A stretch of DNA of 64,000 nucleotides from Streptomyces sp. CB01373 (GTDB taxonomy: Bacteria; Actinomycetota; Actinomycetes; Streptomycetales; Streptomycetaceae): assembly GCF_002803075.1 (NCBI RefSeq), contig NZ_NNBK01000001.1, positions 310,001 to 374,000 of the forward strand, written 5' to 3'. The position numbers and the translations under genes were made by a program. The first letter of the stretch is position 1. Each line of letters opens with the position of its first letter. The notes beneath the pieces are model-generated. The model searched no databases and had not been told where the DNA came from. It worked only from the letters and a program-made list of their open reading frames with translations. Positions 7,147 to 16,717 of the stretch are shown here, piece by piece.

Positions 7147-8757
7147 TCAGCCGCGGAAGCCGACGAGGTCGTGCAGCGCCGTCCCGCGTGCGGCACCCGC
7201 CGGGGAGGCGGCCGACGGGGAGGCGGCCGCGGCGGACGGCGCCGCGCTCGCCGGCTTCGGGTCGGGCAGCCGCTGGCACACCGCGTCCGCGACGCCCTTC
7301 CCGCGCGGCACCTTGCCGTTGGTCAGATACGTCGTCAGGTGCTTGTCCAGGCAGGCGTTCCCGCTCAGCGTGATGCCGTGGTTGCCGCCGCCCTGCTCGA
7401 CGACGAGGCTGGAGTTCCGCAGCAGCCGGTGCACCGTGACACCGCCGTGGTACGGGGTGGCCGCGTCGTCGGTCGCCTGGAACAGCAGTACCGGTGGCAG
7501 CTTGCTGTTGGCGACGTTCACCGGGCGCTTGGCGGGGACCGGCCAGAAGGCGCAGGGTGCGTTGTACCAGGCGTTGTTCCAGGTCAGGAACGGTGCCTTG
7601 GCGTGCACGGCCCAGTTGTCCTTGCGCCACTGCCGCCAGTCGCGCGGCCACGAGGTGTCACTGCACTGCACGGAGGCGTAGACGCTGTAGCCGTTGTCGC
7701 CGGAGGCCCCCACGGCGCCGAAGTTCGCGTACGCCTCGACCAGCGGTCCGGTCTCCTTGTCGTTCGCGTACGCCGCGAACGCCTGGGCGAGGTAGGGCCA
7801 GTAGCCGTTGTAGTAGCCGCCCGGGACGAAGATGTCCTCCAGTTCGGAGGCGCCGACCTTGCCGCCGGCGGGCTTCTTGGCGAGCGCCGCCCGCATCGCG
7901 TACCACTTGGCCTCGATCCGGGCCGGGTCCTTGCCCAGCCTGTAGGTCGAGTCGTTCTTCGCGATCCACGCCAGGAAGGCCTGCTGGCGGCCCTCGAAGG
8001 CGTAGTCCTGCTGGATGTTGTTGTTGTACCAGACGCCCGTCGGGTCGACGATCGAGTCGAGGACCAGCCGGCGCACCCGCTCGGGGAAGAGCTTGGCGTA
8101 CACCGCGCCGAGGTAGGTGCCGTAGGAGTAACCGAAGTAATTGAGCTTCTTGGCGCCGAGGGCCTCGCGGATGGAGTCCATGTCGGTCGCCGCGTTGACC
8201 GTGTTGATGTGCGGCAGCACGTTCGCGTACTTCTTGCCGCAGGCGGCGGCGAAGGACTTCGCGCGCGCCAGGTTGGCGTTCTCGATCGCGGTCGTGCTCG
8301 GCACCGAGTCGGGGCGTACCGGCTTGAAGGAGCCGGGCTTGCAGTCGAGCGCCGGGGAGCTCTTGCCCACCCCGCGCGGGTCGAAGCCGATGACGTCGTA
8401 CTGGGCCGCGACCTCCTTGGGCAGGGAGGAGGCGACGAAACCGGCGAGCGAGAGACCGCTGCCGCCGGGACCGCCGGGGTTGACCAGCAGGGGGCCCTGG
8501 TAGGTCTTGGCGGTGTGGGGGACGCGGGACAGCGCCAGTGTGATCATCCTGCCGGAAGGATGCCGGTAGTCGAGCGGTACCTTCACGGACCCGCACTGCA
8601 GGGTGGGGTGACTGGCGGTGCCGCACTTCTTCCAGGTGACCTTGGCGGCGGACACGGCGGCTGCGGAGTGCGGCGTGCTCGCGTCGGCGGGGACGGCCGT
8701 GAGGGATCCGGCCATGACGACGGCGGCACCGCACAGTGCGGCAGCGCTCTTTCTCAT
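7147..8757 (-). CDS. Secreted tripeptidyl aminopeptidase-like alpha/beta hydrolase
   Basis: This 536-residue exported serine peptidase is of the Streptomyces Tap/SlpD/SlpE type (family S33), which removes N-terminal tripeptides from extracellular peptides. A Sec signal peptide covers about residues 1-26 (MRKSAAALCGAAVVMAGSL, then ADA). The oxyanion region is NPGGPGGSG, the nucleophile elbow GYSYGT, the acid lies in FQATDDAATPYHG, and the His in GGGNHG within the TAP-like C-terminal domain. The tail after about residue 505 is an Ala/Pro/Ser-rich linker. GGGAGG precedes the ATG. It has its own promoter region, with an inverted repeat, shared with no other gene. Confidence 0.92.
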   Translation of the reverse strand: MRKSAAALCGAAVVMAGSLTAVPADASTPHSAAAVSAAKVTWKKCGTASHPTLQCGSVKVPLDYRHPSGRMITLALSRVPHTAKTYQGPLLVNPGGPGGSGLSLAGFVASSLPKEVAAQYDVIGFDPRGVGKSSPALDCKPGSFKPVRPDSVPSTTAIENANLARAKSFAAACGKKYANVLPHINTVNAATDMDSIREALGAKKLNYFGYSYGTYLGAVYAKLFPERVRRLVLDSIVDPTGVWYNNNIQQDYAFEGRQQAFLAWIAKNDSTYRLGKDPARIEAKWYAMRAALAKKPAGGKVGASELEDIFVPGGYYNGYWPYLAQAFAAYANDKETGPLVEAYANFGAVGASGDNGYSVYASVQCSDTSWPRDWRQWRKDNWAVHAKAPFLTWNNAWYNAPCAFWPVPAKRPVNVANSKLPPVLLFQATDDAATPYHGGVTVHRLLRNSSLVVEQGGGNHGITLSGNACLDKHLTTYLTNGKVPRGKGVADAVCQRLPDPKPASAAPSAAAASPSAASPAGAARGTALHDLVGFRG

Positions 8758-8823
8758 AAGTCCTCCCAGGACGGAGAGGCTGCGGACCGCGGTCTCGCGA
8801 TCCTCGCCGCATCGTCCCGGAAA

Positions 8824-8851
8824 GACCTAGCGGAAGAACGTGTTCTGACAA
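8824..8851 (-). promoter_or_regulatory. Candidate promoter of the secreted peptidase gene with an inverted repeat
   Basis: On the minus strand, TTGTCA (8846-8851), a 16-nt spacer and TAGGTC (8824-8829) resemble a vegetative promoter about 65 nt before the ATG. AGAAC-GT-GTTCT (plus-strand 8835-8846) lies in the spacer and could be an operator. Its 2-nt centre excludes a standard actinobacterial LexA site. Confidence 0.4.
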
Positions 8852-8891
8852 TTCTTGACCCAATTGGTCCGAGTGTTGCGCTCGAACGATC

Positions 8892-9950
8892 TCAAATGAG
8901 CGTGAGTTGCGTCGGTTCGGGCAGCGTGGGCGGTTTCGGCTCGGCCGGCTGGATGCGACGGGCCGCTCCCGCACGTGCGGGTCCGATCCCGTACTCCCTT
9001 GCCAGTTCGTGCACCTGACGGGTGATCCGGCGCTGGTACCACTTGGGGGCATAGGCGCCCTCGGCGTACAGCCGCTCGTAGTCGCGCACCAGACGCGGAT
9101 GGTGCTGTTCGAGCCAGGTCATGAACCACTCGCGGGCGCCGGGCCGCAGATGCAGTACCAGCGGGGTGACGGAGGTGGCCCCGGCCGCCGCTATCGCCCG
9201 TACGGTGTCGCGCAGTTGGTCCGGCCGGTCGCTCAGGAACGGGATCACCGGTGCCATCAGCACCCCGCAGCCGATGCCGTGCTCCCCGAGGGTCCGCACG
9301 ACGTCCAGGCGCCGCTCGGGCGCGGGGGTGCCCGGCTCGACGGTGCGCCACAGCTCCGTGTCGGTGAAGCCCACCGAGACGCAGACGCCCACGTCGGTGA
9401 CCTCGGCGGCCTGGGTGAGCAGGTCGAGGTCGCGCAGGATCAGCGTGCCCTTGGTCAGGATCGAGAACGGGTTCGCGTGGTCGCGCAGCGCGCTCAGGAT
9501 GCCCGGCATCAGCCGGTAGCGGCCCTCGGCCCGCTGGTAGCAGTCCACGTTCGTGCCCATGGCGATGTGCTCGCCGTGCCAGCGGCGCGAGGCGAGCTGG
9601 CGGCGCAGCAGCTCCGGCGCGTTCACCTTGACCACGATCTGGGTGTCGAAGCCGATGCCCGTGTCGAGGTCCAGATAACTGTGCGTCTTGCGCGCGAAGC
9701 AGTACACGCACGCGTGCGTGCAGCCGCGGTACGGGTTGACCGTCCACTCGAAGGGCATGCGCGAAGCGCCCGGCACCCGGTTGATGATCGAACGGGCCCG
9801 GATCTCGTGGAAGGTGATCCCGCGGAACTCGGGAGTGTCGAAGGTACGTGTGGTGACCGCGTCCGCCCCGAAGAGCGCGGCGTCGGCGGCCCGGCCGTGA
9901 CCGGGGTCCCCGGAGTTCTCCGGGTCCACGGTGAGGTTGTCCCAGCGCAT
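8892..9950 (-). CDS. Radical SAM protein of the Rv2578c/SplB-like family
   Basis: This is a 352-residue radical S-adenosylmethionine enzyme. The [4Fe-4S] motif CxxxCxxC is at Cys77, Cys81 and Cys84 (GCTHACVYCFARKTH), preceded by the family signature NPYRGC. The rest is a partial TIM barrel (VKVNAPELLRRQL, ILTKGTLILRDLDLL). The reaction is not established; such proteins are often annotated as spore-photoproduct-lyase-like or DNA-repair associated. The ATG at 9950 is chosen because GGAGGAGG lies directly upstream. A perfect LexA/SOS box overlaps the promoter 34-45 nt before the start, so DNA-damage control is likely. Confidence 0.9.
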   Translation of the reverse strand: MRWDNLTVDPENSGDPGHGRAADAALFGADAVTTRTFDTPEFRGITFHEIRARSIINRVPGASRMPFEWTVNPYRGCTHACVYCFARKTHSYLDLDTGIGFDTQIVVKVNAPELLRRQLASRRWHGEHIAMGTNVDCYQRAEGRYRLMPGILSALRDHANPFSILTKGTLILRDLDLLTQAAEVTDVGVCVSVGFTDTELWRTVEPGTPAPERRLDVVRTLGEHGIGCGVLMAPVIPFLSDRPDQLRDTVRAIAAAGATSVTPLVLHLRPGAREWFMTWLEQHHPRLVRDYERLYAEGAYAPKWYQRRITRQVHELAREYGIGPARAGAARRIQPAEPKPPTLPEPTQLTLI

Positions 9951-9977
9951 GGCGCCTCCTCCGGTAGTGCTGGCCCC

Positions 9978-9995
9978 AGAATAGAACACATGTTC
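9978..9995 (-). promoter_or_regulatory. LexA (SOS) box adjoining the -10 of the radical SAM gene
   Basis: GAACACATGTTC (9984-9995) is a perfect 12-bp palindrome matching the actinobacterial SOS box GAAC-N4-GTTC. On the minus strand it abuts TATTCT (9978-9983), a good -10 box, 27 nt before the ATG at 9950. LexA bound here would block RNA polymerase. Confidence 0.75.
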
Positions 9996-10141
9996 CCTTG
10001 ATCGTGCGGCTGACCGTACGGGCGCCGTTCCCGATCACTCGCTGTGCCGGATCCGATCACTTGAGGGCCCCGATTTGGGGGGCCGGGCGGCGGGGTGATT
10101 GGCTTGGCCCAAGCCTGAGAACGGATGTCCTGGAGGAAGCC

Positions 10142-10585
10142 ATGGCGCAGGTCGAGGCCACTACGGAGCGGGTCGTCGCCGCCGACGCGGAGACGGTGTT
10201 CGACGCGGTCGCCGACTACAGCGGCACCCGTCCGAAGGTGCTGACCGAGCACTTCAGCGAGTACGAGGTACGCGAGGGCGGTGACGGCGAAGGCACCCTG
10301 GTCCACTGGAAGCTCCAGGCCACCAGCAAGCGGGTCCGCGACTGCCTGATGGAGGTCTCCGAGCCCACCGACGGCGAGCTGGTCGAGAAGGACCGCAACT
10401 CCTCCATGGTCACCGTCTGGCGGGTCACCCCGGCCGGCGAGGGCGCGTCCCGTGTCGTGATCACCACCACCTGGAAGGGCGCCGGGGGCATCGGCGGCTT
10501 CTTCGAGCGGACGTTCGCCCCCAAGGGCCTCGCCCGGATCTACGACGGGATGCTCGCCAAGCTCGCCGGCGAGGTCGAGAAGTAG
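10142..10585 (+). CDS. SRPBCC (START-like) family protein
   Basis: This 147-residue single-domain protein belongs to the SRPBCC helix-grip superfamily, which binds hydrophobic ligands in a deep cavity. The N-terminal strand and first helix (VVAADAETVFDAVADYSG) and the C-terminal long helix (GLARIYDGMLAKLAGEVEK) are typical. The start follows GGAGGAAGCC. It is monocistronic, with a radical SAM gene divergent upstream and the MFS gene 158 nt downstream. The ligand is unknown. The gvpZ product at 35 kb has a domain of the same fold. Confidence 0.85.
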   Translation: MAQVEATTERVVAADAETVFDAVADYSGTRPKVLTEHFSEYEVREGGDGEGTLVHWKLQATSKRVRDCLMEVSEPTDGELVEKDRNSSMVTVWRVTPAGEGASRVVITTTWKGAGGIGGFFERTFAPKGLARIYDGMLAKLAGEVEK

Positions 10586-10743
10586 CCCGACCGGAGCAAC
10601 TCCGCTACCGACGGCCCCCGTTGGCTCCTCACCGGTTCGGGTGGATCTCTCCGCGGACCGGACGCCCGCCGTAACCCGTCGCCTTGCCCACAGTTGTCGC
10701 TTTGCGCGGCAATCGTGCGGCAGGTGCGACGAGGGAGCGGTAC

Positions 10744-13134
10744 GTGGGCGGGATCACTCTGGTGCAGGACGAGCCGGTCGCGGCGCCCCCCAGGATCCCC
10801 TTCCCGCCGCCCGTCCCCGCCGCGTCGCTCGCCCCCCGCCGGGTGCGGCTGGTCTTCTTCGGGCTGATGCTCGCGCTGCTGCTGGCCGCCCTCGACCAGA
10901 TGATCGTCGCCACCGCGCTGCCGAAGGTCGTCGGTGAGCTGCACGGCCTGGACCGCATGTCCTGGGCGATCACCGCCTATCTGCTCACCGCCACGGTCGG
11001 CCTGCCCGTCTACGGCAAGCTCGGCGACCTGATCGGCCGCAAGGGCGTCTTCCAGTTCGCCATCGCCGTCTTCGTCGCCGGCTCCGCGCTCGCGGGGCGG
11101 GCGCAGACCATGGACCAGCTCATCGCCTTCCGCGCCGTGCAGGGCATCGGCGCGGGCGGGCTGATGATCGGTGTGCAGGCCATCATCGCGGACATCGTGC
11201 CGCCCCGGCAGCGCGGCCGGTTCATGGGGCTCATCGGCGCGGCCTTCGGACTCGCCTCCGTCGCCGGACCGCTGCTCGGCGGCTACTTCACCGACCATCT
11301 GTCGTGGCGGTGGTGCTTCTACATCAACGTGCCCTTCGGCCTGATCACCTTCGCCGTGATCACCGCCGTGCTCAAGCTGCCCCGGCCCCGGATCAGGGCC
11401 CGCTTCGACGTGCTCGGCGCGCTGCTGCTGGCCGCGGCCTCCACCTGCCTGGTGCTGCTGACCAGTTGGGGCGGCACCGAGTACGCCTGGGGCTCGCGGG
11501 TCATCCTGGGCCTGGGCGCCGGCGCCGCCGCGGCCACCGCGCTCTTCCTCGTCGCCGAGCGCTTCGCCGTCGAACCCCTCATCCCGCTGCGGCTGTTCCG
11601 CGACTCCGTCTTCAACGTCAGCGCCCTGGTCGGGCTCGTCGTCGGCGTCGCGCTGTTCGGCGCGGCCAGCTACCTGCCCACCTTCCTGCAGATGGTCGAC
11701 GGCGCCTCGGCCACCGAGTCCGGACTGCTGATGCTGCCCATGATGGGCGGCATCGTGGGCGCGTCCATCGTCTCGGGTCAGCTCATCAGCCACACCGGCC
11801 GCTACCGGATGTACCCCCTCCTCGGCACCGCCCTGTCCGCCCTCGGCATGTGGCTGCTGTCCCGGCTCGAAGTCGACACGCCCCGGCTCCACTACAGCGT
11901 CTGGATGGCCGTACTCGGCGCCGGGATCGGCCTGGTGATGCCGGTGCTCGTGCTCGCCGTGCAGAACTCCGTGCGCCCCGCCGACCTCGGCACGGCGACC
12001 AGCGCCAACAACTACTTCCGGCAGATCGGCGGCAGCGTGGGCGCCGCCGTCTTCGGCACCCTGTTCGCCGGCCGGCTCACCGACGCCCTGCGCCACCGCG
12101 TGCCCACGCGCGCGGGTGCCGCCCTCCCCGACCCCGAGTCGATCACCCCGCAGGCCGTGCGGGCGCTGCCGCCGGACCTGCGCGACGCCTATGTGCGGGC
12201 GTACGCGGACGCCATGCCGCGGATCTTCCTCTACCTGGTGCCGGTGCTCGTCCTCGGCCTGCTCATCGCCTTCTTCCTCAAGGAGAGACCACTGGTGTCC
12301 CACAACGCCCATGTCACCGACCCGGAGACCGCGCCGCTGAACCCCGGCGTGCCGCAGGCCCGCTCGCCCTTCGCCGCCGGTGTTCCCGTCTGCGGCACCG
12401 TGCAGCACCCGGACGGCACCGTCGTGCCCCGCGCGGCGCTCACCCTGATCGACGTCGCGGGGCAGCAGATCGGGCGGGGCGCGAGCGGCGACGACGGGCG
12501 GTACGCGCTGTCGACGCCGGGCACCGGTTCGTACGTCCTGATCGCGGCGGCCGGCGGGCACCAGCCGCAGGCCGTCTCCGTGACCGTCGGCGAGCGGCCG
12601 GTCGAACTCGACGTCGTCCTCGGCGGCGCCGGCCGCCTCACCGGCACCGTACTCACCGCCGACGGCAGCCCCGTGCGCGACGCCACCGTCACACTGACCA
12701 ACGTGCACGGCGAGGTCGTCGCCAGCACCCGCAGCGGACGCGAGGGCGGCTACGCCATCACCGAACTCGTCGCCGGGGAGTACACCCTCGCCGCCAGCGC
12801 CCCCGCCTTCCGCCCGGCCGCGCTGCCGGTCAGCGTGCAGGCCGCGCGGGAGACCCGCCAGGACGTCGAACTCGCGGGCGGGGCCGTGCTGCGCGGCACC
12901 GTCCGGGCCGGCGGCGGGCGGCCCGTCGAGGACGCGCGCGTCACCCTCCTCGACGCCGCGGGCAACGTCGTCGACACGCTCACCACCGGACCCGACGGAA
13001 CGTTCCGGTTCGTCGACCTGTCCTCCGGCGAGTACACCGTGATCGCGGCCGGCTACCCGCCCGTCGCCACGGTCCTCCAGGTGGCGGGCGGAGGCCGCAC
13101 GGAACGCGATCTCCAGCTCGGACACGAGGACTGA
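10744..13134 (+). CDS. DHA2-type MFS exporter fused to three carboxypeptidase-regulatory-like repeats
   Basis: This 796-residue protein has an unusual architecture. Residues about 30-530 form a 14-helix drug:H+ antiporter of the EmrB/QacA type, with the motif [18 protein letters not shown] in helix 1, [10 protein letters not shown] in the first loop, and a last helix ending FFLKERP. Residues about 560-796 are three about 80-residue beta-sandwich repeats of the carboxypeptidase regulatory/Cna-B type, each starting near GTVxxxDGxPV and containing GxYxxxxLxxGxYxL. GTG at 10744 is preferred because GAGGGAG lies 8 nt upstream; the in-frame ATG at 10684 has none. The substrate is unknown. The repeats might be an accessory domain facing the cytoplasm or the wall. 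Confidence 0.9.
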   Translation: MGGITLVQDEPVAAPPRIPFPPPVPAASLAPRRVRLVFFGLMLALLLAALDQMIVATALPKVVGELHGLDRMSWAITAYLLTATVGLPVYGKLGDLIGRKGVFQFAIAVFVAGSALAGRAQTMDQLIAFRAVQGIGAGGLMIGVQAIIADIVPPRQRGRFMGLIGAAFGLASVAGPLLGGYFTDHLSWRWCFYINVPFGLITFAVITAVLKLPRPRIRARFDVLGALLLAAASTCLVLLTSWGGTEYAWGSRVILGLGAGAAAATALFLVAERFAVEPLIPLRLFRDSVFNVSALVGLVVGVALFGAASYLPTFLQMVDGASATESGLLMLPMMGGIVGASIVSGQLISHTGRYRMYPLLGTALSALGMWLLSRLEVDTPRLHYSVWMAVLGAGIGLVMPVLVLAVQNSVRPADLGTATSANNYFRQIGGSVGAAVFGTLFAGRLTDALRHRVPTRAGAALPDPESITPQAVRALPPDLRDAYVRAYADAMPRIFLYLVPVLVLGLLIAFFLKERPLVSHNAHVTDPETAPLNPGVPQARSPFAAGVPVCGTVQHPDGTVVPRAALTLIDVAGQQIGRGASGDDGRYALSTPGTGSYVLIAAAGGHQPQAVSVTVGERPVELDVVLGGAGRLTGTVLTADGSPVRDATVTLTNVHGEVVASTRSGREGGYAITELVAGEYTLAASAPAFRPAALPVSVQAARETRQDVELAGGAVLRGTVRAGGGRPVEDARVTLLDAAGNVVDTLTTGPDGTFRFVDLSSGEYTVIAAGYPPVATVLQVAGGGRTERDLQLGHED

Positions 13135-13148
13135 CCAGCGTACAAGGG

Positions 13149-13178
13149 GGAGCGCACCACCGCGCGCCGGCGCGCTCC
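13149..13178 (+). terminator. GC-rich hairpin after the MFS gene
   Basis: GGAGCGC (13149-13155) pairs with GCGCTCC (13172-13178), enclosing a further self-complementary GC block. It lies 15 nt past the stop codon. Confidence 0.5.
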
Positions 13179-13285
13179 TCCTGACGCCAATTCGGGTATT
13201 GCCGCACATCGTGACGGGCCGTCCCCGTACCGTGGTCCCCGGGGGAACAGATCTTGCGGAGCCGTGGGGAGAGGGGCCTGGGGTC

Positions 13286-15769
13286 ATGGACCGTGGCACC
13301 GAAAGGGACGTACCTCCGGGCCGCGGGGCCGTGAACCGCGCGGTGGAGGACGTCCCCGCCGGACGGGTCCCGCTGGCCGTGGTCGTGGTCGACGACGACG
13401 GTCTGGTGTCGCACTGGAGCAGCGGCGCGCGGCGGCTGCTCGGCAAGGCCAAGGAGGAGGCGATCGGCCGGCCGGCGGCCGACCTGCTGCCCGTCTCCGG
13501 TGTCCTGCCCGACGAGGCGGACGGCGTCCCGCACAGGTTGCACGGCGGCTACGACGGGCTCGGACCCGGTCTGGAGCCGTCCCTGGGCGGACGGCTGTCC
13601 TACCCGGCCGCCGGACGGGCCAGGCTCGCCGTGCCGGAACGGGACCGGGTGGACCTCCTGTGGTGGGCCTACCCGCTGGTCGGCCCGGGGCGGGAGCGGC
13701 TGCTGGTGCTCGCCGCCGACGCGGAGGCGCTGCGCCGCGGCGACGGGCCCGAGGAGGCGTTCCGGGAAGGGGAGGCAGGCGCCTTCGAGCGGGTCGCACC
13801 GGCCTTCGCCCTGCACACCGACTTCCCCGGCGCCGAGGAACTCGCGCGCCGGCTGCCCGAGATCCTGCCCAGCATGAGCGTCGGCGAGAGCGCCCGCATC
13901 GCCGGGCAGGTGCTCGAACTGGGCTATCCGGTCATGGAGTTCAGCCGGAACGACCGGGTACCCGTCACCCCCGACTGGGGTGTGCCGCGGCGAGCCGGGC
14001 GCAGGGCGCGACGCGAGCGTGCCGCGCGGGCGGTGGCCCAGGGGCTGCCCTTACCGGAGCACGGGGCCGACGACGAGGGCGAGGACCTGGAGTACGCCGC
14101 CGTGCGCGAGCGCCTGGAGTTCCTCAACGAGGTCAGCGGCAGGATCGGCACCTCGCTCGACCTCGCCCGGACCATCGTCGAGGTCAGCAGGGCCGTCGTG
14201 CCGCGGTTCACCGACGTCGCCGGTACCTACCTGCGCGAACAGGTCGTCGCCGGCGAGGGCTTCCCCGAGGGGGTGCCGGACACCAGGACCATGTGGCACC
14301 GGGTGGCCCTCGAACACACCGACGAACCCGGCCGCTGGGACGACGTGGTGCCGGTCGGCGAGGCCATGCCGTTCCCGGCGCACACGCCGTTCTTCCAGTG
14401 CATGACCTCCGGCGAGCCCGTGCTCGTGCCGCGGATCAGCGAGGAGATGGGCCATGCCATCGCCTCGCAGTTCGAGAAGCGGGACATCCGGCCGCTGATC
14501 ACCCACCGCTCCATGCTCGTCGTCCCGCTGAAGGCGCGCGACGTCGTCCTCGGCTTCATGATCCTGCTGCGCCATCCGGAGCGGGCCGAGTTCAACGACA
14601 TGGACCGGGTCACCGGAGCCGAACTCGCCGCCCGGGCAGGCCTCGTGCTCGACAACGCGCGCATGTACACGTACCAGGAGAGCGTCGCCGAGACCCTTCA
14701 GGACAGCATGCTGCCGAGCATCCCGGCGCGGATGGCGGGCTGCGACATCGCCACCCGCTATCTGCCCGGCACGCTGCTCGGCCGGGTCGGCGGCGACTGG
14801 TTCGACTCGGTCAAGCTGCCCGGGGCCCGTACCGCCCTGGTCGTCGGCGACGTCATGGGGCACGGCCTGAACTCGGCGGCGATGATGGGGCAGTTGCGGA
14901 CGGCCGTGCAGACCATGGCCGCGCTCGACCTGCCGCCCGCCCAACTGCTGCGCAATCTGGACGACCTCGCGCAACGGCTCGGCGACACCTACCTCGCGAC
15001 CTGTCTGTACGCCGTGTACGACCCGATCGCCGGCGAGGTGCACCTCGCCAACGCCGGCCACATCCCGCCGGTCCTGGTGCACGCCGAAGACGGCCGCAGC
15101 GAACTGCTCGACCTGCCCACGGGTGCGCCCATCGGCGTCGGAGGGGTGCCCTTCGAGGCGGTACGCGTGCCCGTGAGGCCCGGTGACCGGCTGGTGATGT
15201 GCACCGACGGCCTGGTCGAGGTGCGCGGCGAGGACATCGGTGTGGGGCTCGCCACACTGTGCGCGTCCGCCGCCCATCCGGCCGCGTCCATGGACGACGC
15301 CTGCGACACCATCATCCGCGCCCTGAACACACGCGGTGGCCGCAAGGACGACGTGGCGCTGCTGCTGGCCCGCCTGAACGGCATCGGGCCGGACGACGTC
15401 GCCGAGTGGCGTCTCGCCCGCGATCCGGCCGAGGTGGGCCGGGCCCGCGCCGTGGTCCGCGAGCAACTGCACGACTGGGGCCTGGCCCGGCTCGCCGACC
15501 CCACCGAGCTGATGGTCAGCGAGCTGGCCACCAACGCGGTACGGCACTCCCACGGCCGCCCCGTGGCACTGCGCCTCGTCCGCGGCGACACCCTGCTGTG
15601 CGAGGTGGACGACGACGACCACGACCTGCCCACCCTGCTGAGCGCCGGCCCGGCCGACGAGTCCGGTCGCGGCCTGCGTGTGGTCAGCACCCTGGCCCGC
15701 GAGTGGGGCACCAGCCGTACGAACACCGGCAAGACGGTCTGGTTCGAACTCACCCTGCCCCGCCGCTGA
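13286..15769 (+). CDS. SpoIIE-type PP2C phosphatase with PAS, GAF and HATPase domains (TTA codon)
   Basis: This is an 827-residue signalling protein. From the N-terminus it has a PAS domain (about 28-120; VVVDDDGLVSHWSSGARRLLG), a GAF domain (about 274-450; FLNEVSGRIGTSLDLARTI), a PPM/SpoIIE serine phosphatase (about 480-695; metal-ligand motifs GGDWFDSV, VGDVMGHG and CTDGLVE) and an anti-sigma-like HATPase domain (about 710-825; SELATNAVRHSH, GRGLRVV). Such proteins dephosphorylate anti-anti-sigma factors and can bind partners through the kinase domain, so they control SigB-like sigma factors. Codon 256 is TTA (14051-14053), implying bldA dependence. The ATG at 13286 has only a weak purine tract upstream. 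No STAS gene is adjacent. Confidence 0.92.
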   Translation: MDRGTERDVPPGRGAVNRAVEDVPAGRVPLAVVVVDDDGLVSHWSSGARRLLGKAKEEAIGRPAADLLPVSGVLPDEADGVPHRLHGGYDGLGPGLEPSLGGRLSYPAAGRARLAVPERDRVDLLWWAYPLVGPGRERLLVLAADAEALRRGDGPEEAFREGEAGAFERVAPAFALHTDFPGAEELARRLPEILPSMSVGESARIAGQVLELGYPVMEFSRNDRVPVTPDWGVPRRAGRRARRERAARAVAQGLPLPEHGADDEGEDLEYAAVRERLEFLNEVSGRIGTSLDLARTIVEVSRAVVPRFTDVAGTYLREQVVAGEGFPEGVPDTRTMWHRVALEHTDEPGRWDDVVPVGEAMPFPAHTPFFQCMTSGEPVLVPRISEEMGHAIASQFEKRDIRPLITHRSMLVVPLKARDVVLGFMILLRHPERAEFNDMDRVTGAELAARAGLVLDNARMYTYQESVAETLQDSMLPSIPARMAGCDIATRYLPGTLLGRVGGDWFDSVKLPGARTALVVGDVMGHGLNSAAMMGQLRTAVQTMAALDLPPAQLLRNLDDLAQRLGDTYLATCLYAVYDPIAGEVHLANAGHIPPVLVHAEDGRSELLDLPTGAPIGVGGVPFEAVRVPVRPGDRLVMCTDGLVEVRGEDIGVGLATLCASAAHPAASMDDACDTIIRALNTRGGRKDDVALLLARLNGIGPDDVAEWRLARDPAEVGRARAVVREQLHDWGLARLADPTELMVSELATNAVRHSHGRPVALRLVRGDTLLCEVDDDDHDLPTLLSAGPADESGRGLRVVSTLAREWGTSRTNTGKTVWFELTLPRR

Positions 15770-15780
15770 CCCGCCCCGTT

Positions 15781-15815
15781 CGGGACCCCGCGTTCCCCGC
15801 GTTCCCCGGGTCCCG
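15781..15815 (+). terminator. Possible terminator after the SpoIIE-type gene
   Basis: CGGGACCC (15781-15788) and GGGTCCCG (15808-15815) can form an 8-bp stem with a 19-nt loop, 11 nt past the stop codon. The large loop makes it only a moderate candidate. Confidence 0.35.
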
Positions 15816-15900
15816 TTCCGACTCCCCGTGGTTGTGGGGCCGGGCCTCGGCAGGTAGACCGGAGAAACCCGAACAGGGCTGTTTCTCAGAGGAGTTGGGC

Positions 15901-16626
15901 ATGAGTGCGACGAGTCGGTACCGGCAGGCGTGGGAAGGGTTCTGGAGCGAGGCGCCCGAGGAGCCGGGTGCGGTGTTCTGGGACGCCGAGCCCGAGATGA
16001 CCGCCCAGCTCCATCTGCCCCTGCTGCGACCGCACCTGGCCGATCCGGCGCTGCCCCTGGTCGACCTGGGCTGCGGCAACGGCACGCAGACCCGTTTCCT
16101 CGCCGGACACTTCGGGCGCGTCGTCGGCGTCGACATCGCCGCGGCGGCCGTCGAGCGGGCCCGGCGCGGCGACCCCGCGGGCCGGGCCGCGTACCAGGTG
16201 CTGGACGCCGCCGACAAGAGCGGGACGGAGGCGCTGCGCGCCGAGCTGGGCGAAGCGAACGTGTACATGCGGGGCGTGCTGCACCAGTGCGATCCGGACG
16301 ACCGGCAGGCACTCGCCGACGGGATCGCCGCCCTCCTCGGCACGCGCGGCCGGGCCCTCCTCGTCGAACTGTCCGAGTCGGCACGCCCGGTCCTGGGCCG
16401 GCTCGCGCAGGACCCCGCCGGTCCGCCGCCCGGACTCGCCCCGGTCCTGCGGCACGGCATCGCGCCCGGCGAAGTCGCCGACGCCGCGGTGCCGGAGTAC
16501 CTGCGCTCTGCCGGCCTCACCGTTCTGGCGGACGGCGAAATACCCTTGACCACCAACGAGTTCACCGCGGACGGAGTCCGTGTCGAGCTGCCGTCGAGGT
16601 GGTTGGTGGCCGGCCGCACCCACTGA
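15901..16626 (+). CDS. Class I SAM-dependent methyltransferase
   Basis: This 241-residue protein has the Rossmann-like methyltransferase motif I VDLGCGNGTQTRFLAGHF near residue 50, the acidic end of strand 2 in VVGVDIA, and motif IV-like MRGVLHQCDP. The N-terminal helix SRYRQAWEGFWSEAP, which caps the active site, is common in streptomycete small-molecule methyltransferases. The substrate cannot be inferred. GAGGAG lies 7 nt before the ATG. It appears monocistronic, between the SpoIIE gene and the glycopolymer genes, with no clear functional link to either. Confidence 0.88.
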   Translation: MSATSRYRQAWEGFWSEAPEEPGAVFWDAEPEMTAQLHLPLLRPHLADPALPLVDLGCGNGTQTRFLAGHFGRVVGVDIAAAAVERARRGDPAGRAAYQVLDAADKSGTEALRAELGEANVYMRGVLHQCDPDDRQALADGIAALLGTRGRALLVELSESARPVLGRLAQDPAGPPPGLAPVLRHGIAPGEVADAAVPEYLRSAGLTVLADGEIPLTTNEFTADGVRVELPSRWLVAGRTH

Positions 16627-16717
16627 GCGGCACAGTCCGGTGGTTGTGCTCTGCGTGTCAGTGGGACGGCGTATTGTCGCATTGGCGTAGTTTGAAGGTG
16701 GTGGGGGCCGGAGCGAC

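Noticed and set aside
8835..8846. AGAACGTGTTCT as a second SOS box
   Set aside because: The arms are right but the spacer is 2 nt; actinobacterial LexA sites need GAAC-N4-GTTC.
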